A DNA stretch of 64,000 nt from Siderastrea siderea. Taxonomy: Eukaryota; Cnidaria; Anthozoa; Scleractinia; Rhizangiidae. The notes beneath the pieces are model-generated. The model had not been told where the DNA came from. It did no database searches and saw nothing but the letters and a program-made list of their open reading frames with translations. The translations under genes were made by a program, and so were the position numbers. This document shows positions 31,501 through 37,502 of this stretch, in pieces. The stretch lies in contig OZ034968.1 in assembly GCA_964030785.1 (NCBI GenBank), positions 64,082,899 through 64,146,898 of the forward strand, written 5' to 3'. Each line of letters begins with the position of its first letter. Position 1 is the stretch's first letter.

Positions 31501-34311
31501 AAAAATAAAGAAAACGTTAAATAACTGATGTTTTATCCAGCACAGTGCTGGATAATATGCGAGTTGAAGTTGATCCGAGTGACTAAAGAAGACTTTTAAA
31601 AGCCCTCAGAGGTTAACCCGAACACTTCCGAGGATTTCCAAAGTTGACCCATCATCCATCCGAAACTTCTGAAGTTTACCCGATGACGAACCGGAAGATT
31701 CCAAGGTCCTCCACTCCTGAAGAAGAAGCGAGGGTTTACCAGTCTGTTTATAACTATTGTATGTAGCTGAACCCTATCCACCAGTGCTACAAGCAAAAAA
31801 TAAATTTCCACAGTGACTAGAAGGGATGGTATGCTTTTAGGGTATTTTTTCGCTTCTTAAAAACGCCGTTAAAGGGGCTACGCCGTGGGTATTTCTAGGT
31901 TTTTGGGTCAAAACTGTGCTGAAATTAACAGTGACGAAAATGAAATTTTTCTTTACATTTATCAATACTTGTTCAAACATTCAAGTGACGAGAATAAAGA
32001 AAGTGATCACCAAGGACAAGATGTCTTGATATTTAGACAAATTCTCCTTACTAGTTCTATAAAAAATGTATGGAGAACAGTAAGGAGAATGTGCATTTTT
32101 ATATCAGGGCTTAAAAGGTTAAACCTAAGCACCTTTTTTCGTACACGAAATACTCCGAGAACATCAAAAGGAAGTTGTCAAATGAATTTCTCAAAGTGAA
32201 ACAAACCATTATCATGCAGTTTTAGCGATTTTTCCAGGACACAAGGGAGAACTTGAAAAAGTGGCCTATTTTTTTCAGTTGCAACCATTTGCATCCTGGC
32301 CATCCGAATCCTTAGACACTTATTTTACTGTAAATGGTTTGAAACCAGGACGGGCAAAAGACAGATCGAAACGCCCCAATCACGTCTTACAGTCTCAGCA
32401 GCCAATAACGTCACAGCTTAACTGACAGACGACCAGTAACATTGCGAGTTCGTTGACCAATCAGGGCAACGACCAGAGGCTTGTAACATCTACTAACGAT
32501 TCACTGTTCACTCGACTCTGATGATGACTTCTGCTCAGGTTGTCGAAACGTCAGTCAGTGTCATCACAGACAGTCCTTCTCAGGACTACACTCACCCGGA
32601 CGGTCATACTTTACCGACTTATGACACTTTCTTCGCTTTTGAATTTTCTTTGATTCCAATATGTCTTTTAGCTTTTTGAATGCTGAAAAAGGCGATATAG
32701 CCCCTTTAAACGGCAAACTAAAGTTTGTAAACTCCTGGCGTCAATTATAATTACAAGTTTGCAAGTTAGAATGTTGCATGGCAAACTCTAGTGTTGAAAA
32801 GAACAAGTTTCCAACTCTTGAATATACGTGGCATTTCGTTGATCGACAGTATAGAAAAAGACGAAACAGAACGTTGTGAAAACAATTGCCAGTAAAGCGA
32901 CCATCGGATTAAGGCAAAAATTTCAGTAGCCTGCGAGCAGACATCTCCTATTTTCTTTTCTTCTACACGCAGGCTACAATTTCAGGTTTGTGTAAGTTTG
33001 TTACGTGAAATTAAAAGCACAAGTGAGTGCCAGCTTTACAGGGTTTGCCAATGTAAATCCCGAGAAAAGCAGTAAATACACCACAGGAAAAATAGGGAAC
33101 AAGGTCATCAGAGAAATGCTTTCAGTGGAACCCGGTGACAGATTAACAATCGGCAACGCCTCAACTGGTTCCGTCGACTATCCTGATGCGTATACCGGCG
33201 GAAGATCAGCCTGCAGCCAGAGCATACAACACGCCATAAACAGGCTTTTTATCAATACATACGTGGCAGACCTAGGAAGGGATGGTTTAAATGTGGCAGT
33301 GACCAGTGCCAGCATAAAAAACATGACTAAATCATAAGAAACGGAGTTGGTGCGGAAGACGTCGACGAAGAAGAAAGCGTCCGTGCAAGTTTTCAAACCT
33401 CAGTTGAATTTGCCGTTGCAAGTAGTTTTAACTGTGAACAAATTGACTTTTATGTTCTTCATTGATGCGCCTCAAATCGTAAAAACGTGAGGAATTGTCC
33501 CAAAGCAAATGCAATTAAGCAAAAGTTTTTTTTACGCGCGCGTTCTGCTACGCCAAACAAAAACTTACAATGCATGGTCTTAGTCTAACAATAAAGCTTT
33601 CTGTATTGTACAAAGATTGCAACCACCAGAAATGATGATTTGTACCTGTTCTATTTTTTCATATCTTTCTTTGCTCCTGTTAAAAGCTCGATCTTTACAA
33701 GAACACTTAAAATTAGCCCCTCACTGCGTCTGTATTGCAACAAGGATAATTGATTTTCGTTGTCACAGTTATTCAGGTTCTTTTCCACTCCCAGTAATGA
33801 CAGTCCTGCTTACAAATTATTTGCATTTTAGTGAACCTGTATTAGGCCTTCAATATATTCTATCAGCGAGGGGCTCCGCATTGTCTAAAGGTTTGGGCGT
33901 TTTTGCAAAAAGCCATAAATATTTCAAGTTGGCCTGTTTGAAAGCCTGCTTGGAAAGAAACCACGAAAGGTCCTGGAAATGAATTAAGAGCACCTCAGTA
34001 AAACGATATTGGCGAATTTTAGTTAATAAATGTGGAATATTCAAACAAGATATTTAATGGTTCAGTGTATATCGATAGCAACTTCTTGTGTCCGTAGTTG
34101 TGCAAGATGTGAGTACCGTTATACACCTGTCTTAAATTTCAGTTCTGTACATCTTCACGTTCGCTGTATCTTCGTATTCCTTTGTAGCCGTAATGATATG
34201 TTTTCTATTCAAGCCTCGATAAGAGTTAGCTAGCCTCCCCCAAGCAAAAGTGAATCAAACTGTTTGTATTTTGTGAAACTTACCTTGAGCTTTAAAAGCG
34301 CCAAAGTATTC
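5867..34311 (-). CDS. Mosaic secreted protein: F5/8C x2, LamG x2, Ig, D8C, PAN
   Basis: Exons on the minus strand, 5' to 3': 34311-34284 (tentative), 31488-31310, 30892-30761, 29994-29853, 19339-19216, 17734-17521, 13046-12905, 12175-11558, 10799-10149, 8582-8337, 7070-6681, 6156-5867. All joins use AG/GT sites and keep frame; lengths total 3156 bp, giving 1051 residues and a stop. Every boundary between domains is phase 1, the signature of exon-shuffled extracellular modules. The modules predict a secreted or cell-surface adhesion or matrix protein with carbohydrate- or lipid-binding discoidin and LamG units. The first coding exon with a signal peptide was not found, so the N-terminus is incomplete. 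The LamG exon ending at 11558 uses a weak donor, and an alternative end at 11542 would break phase. It could instead be two adjacent genes, since the Ig exon also runs to its own stop at 8293. Confidence 0.6.
6681..7070 (-). CDS. D8C (uromodulin/OIT3-type) domain exon
   Basis: A 390 bp phase 1-1 exon with acceptor TTTCAG at 7071 and donor CTAG|GTATGC at 6680. Key motifs are CVQEERCGAQAPGWFSGSNP, then GKACF, a CC pair, KKC and FFVYKL. This is the eight-cysteine D8C pattern of uromodulin, GP2 and OIT3, where the domain precedes a ZP module. Nine cysteines are present. No ZP domain follows here; a PAN exon does. Reading past the donor gives a hydrophobic tail and a stop near 6590, so a short alternative C-terminus is possible. 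Confidence 0.75.
7335..7395 (-). pseudogene. Duplicated fragment of the Ig exon's 3' end
   Basis: Minus-strand translation gives VTDAADSKLELGTPVEKE, recognisably related to the sequence just after the Ig exon at about 8345-8293 (VTLKVEGQSKELETGTPVVK). Only the end of the exon is present and no Ig core lies upstream, so it looks like a relic of a partial exon duplication. Confidence 0.45.
7668..7782. repeat. Compound trinucleotide microsatellite
   Basis: ATT, then a pure GTT run (about 7683-7721), then CAT, CGT, GTT and GCT triplets. Open frames here are all homopolymeric and are artefacts. Confidence 0.9.
8158..8258. mobile_element. Hairpin MITE
   Basis: GCGTCTTCATCACGCGCG (left) and CGCGCGTTATGAAGACG (right) are imperfect inverted repeats enclosing about 35 bp. 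It lies in the intron just 3' of the Ig exon. No target duplication was resolved. Confidence 0.55.
8337..8582 (-). CDS. Immunoglobulin-like domain exon
   Basis: A 246 bp phase 1-1 exon with acceptor ACCCCTAG at 8583 and donor GAAG|GTCAGT at 8336. It shows the I-set pattern: ELKCDA, a Trp 11 residues after this Cys (VRWSKDG), then DEGIYTCDVINSKG. If the donor is not used the frame continues 14 codons to a stop at 8293, which would make this the last exon of a shorter product. Phase matches both the LamG exon before and the D8C exon after. Confidence 0.8.
9775..9930. mobile_element. Possible short MITE
   Basis: CCTAGTTCCT at 9775 and AGGAACTAGG at 9921 are perfect 10 bp terminal inverted repeats about 156 bp apart. 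No coding frame and no clear target duplication. The rest of 8583-10148 is intron with nothing recognised except a run of GGAGCAAAT-like inverted motifs at 8620-8760. Confidence 0.4.
10149..10799 (-). CDS. LamG / concanavalin A-like domain exon (second)
   Basis: A 651 bp phase 1-1 exon with acceptor TATCACAG at 10800 and donor GCAG|GTAAAA at 10148. It encodes one Laminin_G_3-type jelly roll: AFFPLNGQYDTADIS, SYQFSGNSTSFITFPNN, FTFLAWIYHE, WHFVGVTYN, KIWLNGSE, GRISCVQLYDRDL. It is clearly paralogous to the exon at 11558-12175, so the pair arose by exon duplication. Several NxS/T sites suggest secretion and glycosylation. Confidence 0.85.
11558..12175 (-). CDS. LamG / concanavalin A-like domain exon (first)
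   Basis: Acceptor TTTTCCAG at 12176, phase-1 entry. Motifs parallel the second LamG exon: ALYPLNSKFGTRDLS, SYQFSGSSSSYIEFPNN, LTLLAWVFPE, WHFVGTSFDYESG, KLWIDGK, GRISCMQVYNKAL. The 3' end is uncertain. The weak donor at 11557 (ATAT|GTAGTC) keeps phase 1 with the next LamG exon; a better-looking donor at 11541 (TTG|GTATGC) gives phase 2. The coding frame itself runs on to a stop at 11508. Confidence 0.8.
12516..12826. repeat. Compound GAT/GGT/GAC microsatellite
   Basis: About 310 bp of GAT, GGT, GTA and GAC triplet runs, in the intron between the last F5/8C exon and the first LamG exon. Poly-His, poly-Met and poly-Ser frames here are artefacts. Confidence 0.95.
12905..19339 (-). CDS. F5/8 type C (discoidin) domain 2, three exons
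   Basis: Exons 19339-19216, 17734-17521 and 13046-12905. The first encodes DPVCMDSLGMETGKIPDSDI and ends HFA plus two bases at CCAG|GTTTGC, completing an Arg codon with the next exon (A-R-L-H-K). The second carries SQWIQVKFGQ, RRVATQGR and WVTSYSLNYSSDG. The third gives VFTGNTDHSTVKTN, ARL-type YIRLLPVTW and RMDFYGC. The Cys near each end is the domain's terminal disulfide pair. Discoidin domains bind lipid or glycan at the cell surface or matrix. Two large introns (1.5 and 4.5 kb) are filled with MITEs. Internal phases 2 and 0 and outer phases 1-1 agree with a complete shuffled module. Confidence 0.85.
13456..14418. mobile_element. Foldback-type element with hairpin at each end
   Basis: Two related long hairpins, 13456-13617 and 14284-14418, each a self-complementary stem built from GTAATC..ATG, TAGAATTAAGGATAAATT or GAAATTAGGAAATAATT, and TTTCACGCG. 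Just inside them, TTATAACACAGAGGGCAAAAT (left) and TTTTGCCCTCTATGTTATAA (right) are inverted copies. The ends are therefore hairpins within a larger inverted repeat. No transposase in the interior. Confidence 0.6.
14426..15186. mobile_element. Non-autonomous DNA transposon, 20 bp TIRs
   Basis: TATCATGGGTGACAAATTAC at 14426-14445 is the exact inverted complement of 15167-15186. The 761 bp between them has no transposase. An open frame at 14612-14947 has no recognisable domain. The element sits directly beside the foldback element. Confidence 0.75.
15209..15243. repeat. Perfect 16 bp-arm hairpin
   Basis: TACCCTCTCTTAAATA, three bases, then its exact inverse. It could be the centre of a decayed hairpin MITE. 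Confidence 0.6.
15868..16295. mobile_element. MITE with internal GGGATTCGGGA-like array
   Basis: CAGGGTCTGGAAGGG on the left and CCCTTCCAGACCGTG on the right are terminal inverted repeats; TGAAAT flanks both ends. The interior is a degenerate run of GCGGGATTCGGGA-type motifs with a unique A-rich stretch. The frames across it are low-complexity artefacts. Confidence 0.6.
16421..16756. mobile_element. MITE with TACCGTATTTACT ends
   Basis: TACCGTATTTACTCGAAAGAG at the left is matched by the inverse TACCGTATTTACTTGAGAGTG at the right. The interior carries repeated GAATAAGCGCCGC motifs near both ends. I have the impression this is a widespread invertebrate MITE type, but that is recall only. Confidence 0.75.
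17279..17493. mobile_element. MITE, CCTTTCACTCCC family (copy 1)
   Basis: TTAGCCCTTTTACTCCCAAG and GGGAGAGAAAAGGTTAA form the inverted ends. The same element occurs in the opposite orientation at 45429-45641 and 55433-55642. It sits only 27 bp past the donor of the second F5/8C exon. Confidence 0.65.
17735..19215. other. Intron, nothing recognised
   Basis: An open frame at 18121-18564 (+) has no recognisable domain or splice context. Otherwise no structure was seen. Confidence 0.5.
19976..20090 (+). ncRNA. Degenerate hammerhead-like tail, same family as 32509
   Basis: TTGACT-CTGATGATGAC at 19975-19991 and a broken GAAA region (GAGTGGAAATGTCACT). What follows (TTCCCAGGACTACACCCACC) matches the sequence after the copy at 32509-32560, so the two are homologous repeats. 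The catalytic core is disrupted by a small insertion. Confidence 0.35.
20281..20684. mobile_element. hAT-like MITE with 8 bp target duplication
   Basis: Perfect terminal repeats CCGGGGGGTACT and AGTACCCCCCGG. The exact 8 bp duplication ACCCTTTC lies at 20273-20280 and 20685-20692, the length made by hAT transposases. The interior repeats GGTCTGAAATAGGG at least six times. No coding capacity. Confidence 0.85.
21632..21703. mobile_element. Short relative of the 4704-4830 MITE
   Basis: GGCCAAGGCC and GGCCTTGGCC ends with inner AACGTTGAACTTTA and AAAGTTCGA, plus the shared GGCGAACCTAATGCAAAT centre, tie it to the PIF/Harbinger-like family. Confidence 0.55.
23341..24267. mobile_element. Insertion in the left arm of the large inverted repeat
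   Basis: It is absent from the matching place in the right arm (TTTCATAGTCTTCC near 28315). TAG occurs at both junctions. AGCGGAACTCC at 23341 and GGAGTTCCGCT at 24238 are inverted. A GCGGCCGAAGGCCGC palindrome follows the left end. A second left-arm-only block of about 650 bp lies at 22595-23245 and contains two related CAATACAGATTTT...GGGGTCAC segments. Confidence 0.5.
25104..25494. mobile_element. MITE with TTAAAGGGGCTA-type ends
   Basis: TTAAAGAGGCTATGTCACG at the left and CGTGACCTAGCCCCTTTAA at the right. Noncoding. A longer element with the same ends spans 31869-32710, and a fragment lies near 36530. Confidence 0.65.
25800..25855 (-). ncRNA. Hairpin with hammerhead-like core order
   Basis: On the minus strand CTGATGA (25842-25836) is followed by a perfect 6 bp helix GACTGG/CCAGTC and then GAAA (25816-25813). 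One unpaired A lies between CTGATGA and the helix. No convincing helix I was found, so it may be a retroelement-tail hairpin and not an active ribozyme. Confidence 0.3.
26759..27040. repeat. Poly-C tract and CAGT/CAAT simple repeats
   Basis: A C-rich run with a few A at 26759-26787, a CA run near 26880, then irregular CAGT and CAAT tetranucleotides at about 26918-27015. It lies in the spacer of the large inverted repeat. Confidence 0.8.
27682..28272. mobile_element. hAT-like MITE with 8 bp target duplication
   Basis: It is inserted in the right arm of the large inverted repeat. TTTGGCTC is duplicated at 27674-27681 and 28273-28280, while the left arm has one intact site. Ends are CCCAGGGGGGGTATTCCG and inverted CCCAAGGTGGGTATTCCG, continuing through AAGTGACGGGGATGATCGAA. 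The interior has repeated AACCCAAAAAAATCC. Confidence 0.85.
28966..29592. mobile_element. Element with 15 bp perfect TIRs
   Basis: ATTATTCAACAAATT at 28966-28980 and its exact inverse at 29578-29592. It has no counterpart in the left arm, so it inserted later. Two minus-strand frames inside (29157-29420 and the one starting at 29115) have no recognisable domain. Confidence 0.6.
29594..29708. mobile_element. Hairpin MITE
   Basis: AACAATTATCCTGC on the left and GCAGGATAATTGTT on the right continue inward through GCGGAATATC.CCTGAT and TTAGCC to a GGCCTACGGCC centre. It abuts the preceding element. Confidence 0.65.
29853..31488 (-). CDS. F5/8 type C (discoidin) domain 1, three exons
   Basis: Exons 31488-31310, 30892-30761 and 29994-29853 (179, 132, 142 bp). 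The first gives QCNSPLGLADGSIPNSDI, PRARLN and GEWIQ with donor ATACAG|GTACGA. The second gives KVTGIATQGR and QWVTSYKLCYS. The third gives VFVGNSDRNTIILR, ARFVRVLPLTW and MRLELYGC. Entry and exit phase are both 1. The last exon has the same length as that of F5/8C domain 2, while the first intron sits further in, so the two domains are old paralogues. Its final donor is 16 bp from the end of the large inverted repeat. Confidence 0.85.
31869..32710. mobile_element. Composite element with TTAAAGGGGCTA ends
   Basis: TTAAAGGGGCTACGCCG at the left and GATATAGCCCCTTTAA at the right. The interior holds an inverted pair AATTCTCCTTACT / AGTAAGGAGAAT (about 32039-32093) and the hammerhead-like repeat at 32509-32560, so it is nested. 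Confidence 0.55.
32509..32560 (+). ncRNA. Hammerhead-like ribozyme motif, best copy
   Basis: CTGATGA at 32518-32524, GAAAC at 32545-32549, putative cleavage site GTC ending at 32552. Helix I pairs CACT(C)GACT (32509-32517) with AGTCAGTG (32553-32560): eight pairs and one bulge. Helix II has only GAC/GTC with one unpaired base before it, and helix III is two pairs at most. The order and the conserved bases match the hammerheads described in Penelope-like retroelements. Activity is uncertain. Confidence 0.45.
32926..32977. repeat. Short inverted repeat
   Basis: GTAGCCTGCG and CGCAGGCTAC enclose a pyrimidine-rich 32 bp loop. It resembles a minimal MITE. Confidence 0.4.
33005..33337 (+). other. 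Unexplained open frame, possible exon
   Basis: About 110 codons open on the plus strand without an ATG start. TTTACAG|GG at about 33039 could be an acceptor, leaving SKYTTGKIGNKVIREM and TGGRSACSQSIQHAINRLF as the most protein-like parts, ending in a stop at 33337. AATAAA lies at about 33590. No family is recognised, and it lies within or 5' of a minus-strand gene. Confidence 0.2.
34284..34311 (-). CDS. Tentative 28 bp exon of the mosaic gene
   Basis: ATTCTTTAG|GAATAC at 34312 and CTCAAG|GTAAGT at 34283 bound a 28 bp open segment (EYFGAFKAQ plus one base). The donor is a perfect consensus. Phase-0 entry and phase-1 exit fit the first F5/8C exon at 31488. It is too short to confirm by content. 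Confidence 0.35.
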
Positions 34312-35434
34312 CTAAAGAATGAAAAAGTTTGCAAAGAAAGTCTATGATTCAAAATGTTTTGTTAAAAGTATCTTCTTAAGTAAAGACTGTTACAAACCTC
34401 ATAAACAAAGAGGAACAGTAATATATGTGAAAAATTCAGTGTCATCATCTTGGGTTTAGTAAGCTACATATAGTAGCCATATTTAACTTAAAATGCATCT
34501 TTAACTGATGACATTTGTTAGTTAAAAGGCTTCATAAATGATGAATGGACTGCTTACCGTTAACAAAACAATGTTTAGCTTACATGTAATTTGTGAATTT
34601 TCAATCTTGATGGAACCTTTGTTAAAGGCAATATATATGACTATATATTTATGATTTCTTATTCTTAAACTCAATCCGTAATGCAGTTGAAGTGAGTTTC
34701 TTATGATGGAGTTAAAATATTTTTTTCCGAAAATTTAAGCCTTCATGGTGTTTGCAATAAAACATACTAAATTATTGATGGCTGGGACAATCGTCATTCA
34801 GTATTGAGACTTTCTTAAGGTTGCCCTCTGAAGGAGAGTGAAATTATGTTAATAATAACTTTGTTTACAGCAATATTGGAATATTCTAGTACAGTCATCC
34901 TAAACCTTTTCACCCTAGCCACAAAAGGCCTTTTCAAAAGGCCTTTTCACCCTAGCCACAAATTCTGTTTGTCATTTCACAGTCAATGTAAAATCCCCAC
35001 TACGGTAAATGCGTCATCATTGTGTCATCGAGGATCTTAACAATTCAGGTTAAGACAAAGACTTCTTCACTGAGGAATATTGTGTTTATGACGAGTTACA
35101 CTACTAGAAGCATTTAAATATAAAGAGAAGTGCATAAATAATGAGCTACAGTGGGGCCTTCAGTGACAGTCTCCTCCCATAGTTGGACACCTCTCATGAG
35201 CTAGACTTTGAGACAGTCCTTCCTTCTGCTCAGGGATTGGCGAGCGTGAAGAATACGAATGGGCGCGAAAGTCGGCCTAAGCGTGGGATCGTAACATGCG
35301 TGTTGAGTTGTGTGCGCCGAGCTCACCACACTCGTGTCAAGTTTCCCGCGGCAGCCTACTGTCGCGCGCGGTCGTATGTTGTACTTGCCTGCTATTCTCG
35401 TACCCAGATCTCCCGCAGTGATCTGAGCCTGCTC
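34312..35434. other. Noncoding, signal exon not found
   Basis: This is where the first exon of the mosaic gene would be expected, but no ATG with a hydrophobic leader and phase-0 donor was found. CCTTTTCACCCTAGCCACAAA is duplicated in tandem at about 34905 and 34942. The part from 35160 on is GC-richer and repeat-like. Confidence 0.4.
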
Positions 35435-35448
35435 GTAGTCTACTAGTA

Positions 35449-36224
35449 TTTTTTGTTCATTTTTTTAATATAGTTTATTTTAAACAATGCAGTAGAGTAA
35501 AGCAACAATACAATAATACCACAATTAGCCCACTTAAGGATATAACACTAAAATTTTAATACAAGGGCAGAAAAAGGAGATTACAAAAGGTGTAGAAACT
35601 GACTGAGTTACCTTAGTATATTTGTCAAAAGGACTACAAAGAAAAAAAATTTTCGAGTACCTATTATCTTTACATATATTATTCTAGAAAAGGATCCCAT
35701 GTGGTATTAAAGCTTCAATATTGTTACTTTGAATTGCTATTTCTCTTTCAATTTGACAGTATGACTCGAGCTTCGCTTTATAGCTTGCACAAAGTTGGGC
35801 AAGTCATATTTAATTTACAACAATACAAGTAGTATCTCCCTACTAGTAGCACCAGGTCAATAACTTCACCTAAAGAACTTTGTTCCAATCCCATTAAAAC
35901 AAAACCAGAGATTTGGATAAACTTTGGTTAATATATTCTTCTAACCCAGGTTTTAATATCTTCCCAAAATTGGCAAGTCACTGAGCACTTCAAAACTAAA
36001 TGCACTAGGGTTTCAGATTCCTGTTTACAGAAAGTTCAATGATCTGTAGGGTAGATGCCCGCTTTACACAGAAACACGGTATTCGTCTGTTCAAGAAATT
36101 GAAATGGAAACATCTTAAGTTCGTTGATTTAGTGCAATTATGTGAAATAATGTAGCCTGATTTCCAATTTATTTCGGCGACTTATTCTGCCGTACAGAGA
36201 TCGTTCTCCCATTTTTGCTGGCTA
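35449..36224 (-). mobile_element. 5'-truncated LINE (L1/Tx1-like) tail with TSD
   Basis: Target duplication GTAGTCTACTAGTA (35435-35448) and GTAGTCCACTAGTA (36225-36238), one mismatch. On the minus strand the body begins with a C-terminal ORF2 piece: EQTNTVFLCKAGIYPTDH, a stop in place of the next Cys, then TFCKQESETLVHLVLKC and FWEDIKTW. This is the Cys-His knuckle found after the reverse transcriptase of L1-group elements. It ends in an A-rich stretch at 35449-35475. Frameshifts and stops make it inactive. Confidence 0.8.
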
Positions 36225-36238
36225 GTAGTCCACTAGTA

Positions 36239-37502
36239 AAGCGACTCTCAGTCTTCTTCCCAGCATCCCACAAACCATTCGGGGATCCAGAAGAAATAAC
36301 GAAAGAACTCGAAGTGAGAAGGTTTCAAAATGCTAGTTAATTATACTTGAGCTCTTTTTTTTCCCATGGACCTCAATGCTATATTTACCACTGCAAACAA
36401 TACATCAGTTACAACTATATGAACCTGCCATATTGTCATAACTAGGTACTAAATGGAAACTTAGTTGTTTCCTAAGGGTATCCACCAGGTGAGGGATATT
36501 CCTGAGTGTTTTGAGTGCATTTTTAGTGTCCCTTAAGGGGCTGTATCAAGGGGATTTGCTCGCGTTTTGCCTATGCCTAAATTATGATTTTACTGAATAT
36601 CTTCGCTCACAGACAGAATGCTTCTGGAACACGAAAAGAGAGACATCAAGTGAATTTTCGCAAGGAGTGCAAACCATAATAAGTTTTTCAATGATTTTTG
36701 CAAGATGCTGGTACAGAACTTGAAGCTTTCGGTTGTAATCCATTTCCACCCTGGCCATCTGTGGCCAATGACACTTATTAATAGTTTCACTGAATTAGTA
36801 TGCTGTGTGGACAAGAAATTGACCATTATTTTTAGATTCTCACTTATGCTAACGTGACTATTGGCTTTTCAAAGTGTTGCAAACGCGAGCAGACTCCCCG
36901 TGATACTGCTCCTTTGAACATCACCTAATTATAGGTTACGGTAATTTAACACACGCGCCAAAGCCACACACCACCAGAGGATCGATGACCCTGTGTTCTA
37001 AGAGCAGGGCACTAAAAAGGGATATTTCCAGGACTAAGTGAAAGATATTTTTATTTAAAAAAAAAAACAGCGATACCGAGGAGCGCACCTGACTTTTACG
37101 ACGCCAATAAATCGACGGGATTACAAGTTCTTGTGCTTTTCTTAAGCCAAGGAATCATTTCGCGCTCTGCTTCACTTTGGAAATTTTTACTCTAAACGGG
37201 AGTGGGATTCGCTAAGGGTTCTATGGAAGTTCTGATGAAAACTTCGCTCACGTGTGGCCTGTTATGCTTTTAAAAGCACTCACAGAATCGACTCTCATGT
37301 GCTTGTCAAAGAGTTGAACTCTCGCCAACTCTCACGTTTGGACCGGGTAAAAATCGGAGTATCTCTAGAAGTTCAAAATCTCACTTTTGTGTGGTCTGTA
37401 TTCTCACGAACTCTCATTGAGCGACCTCATGTGCTGTCAAAGAGTTTAATTTTCTCTATGATCCTCGTTCCCGTTTTTCCCGCCTTTCAATCAGCTTTGA
37501 CT
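36239..37502. other. Intergenic, 3' side of SOMP5-like gene A
   Basis: No gene. 36530-36850 is related to the interior of 32210-32340 (CACCCTGGCCATC..., GACACTTATT), a dispersed repeat. An inverted AATAAA with an A-run at about 37051-37068 could be the poly(A) signal of gene A. Confidence 0.4.
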
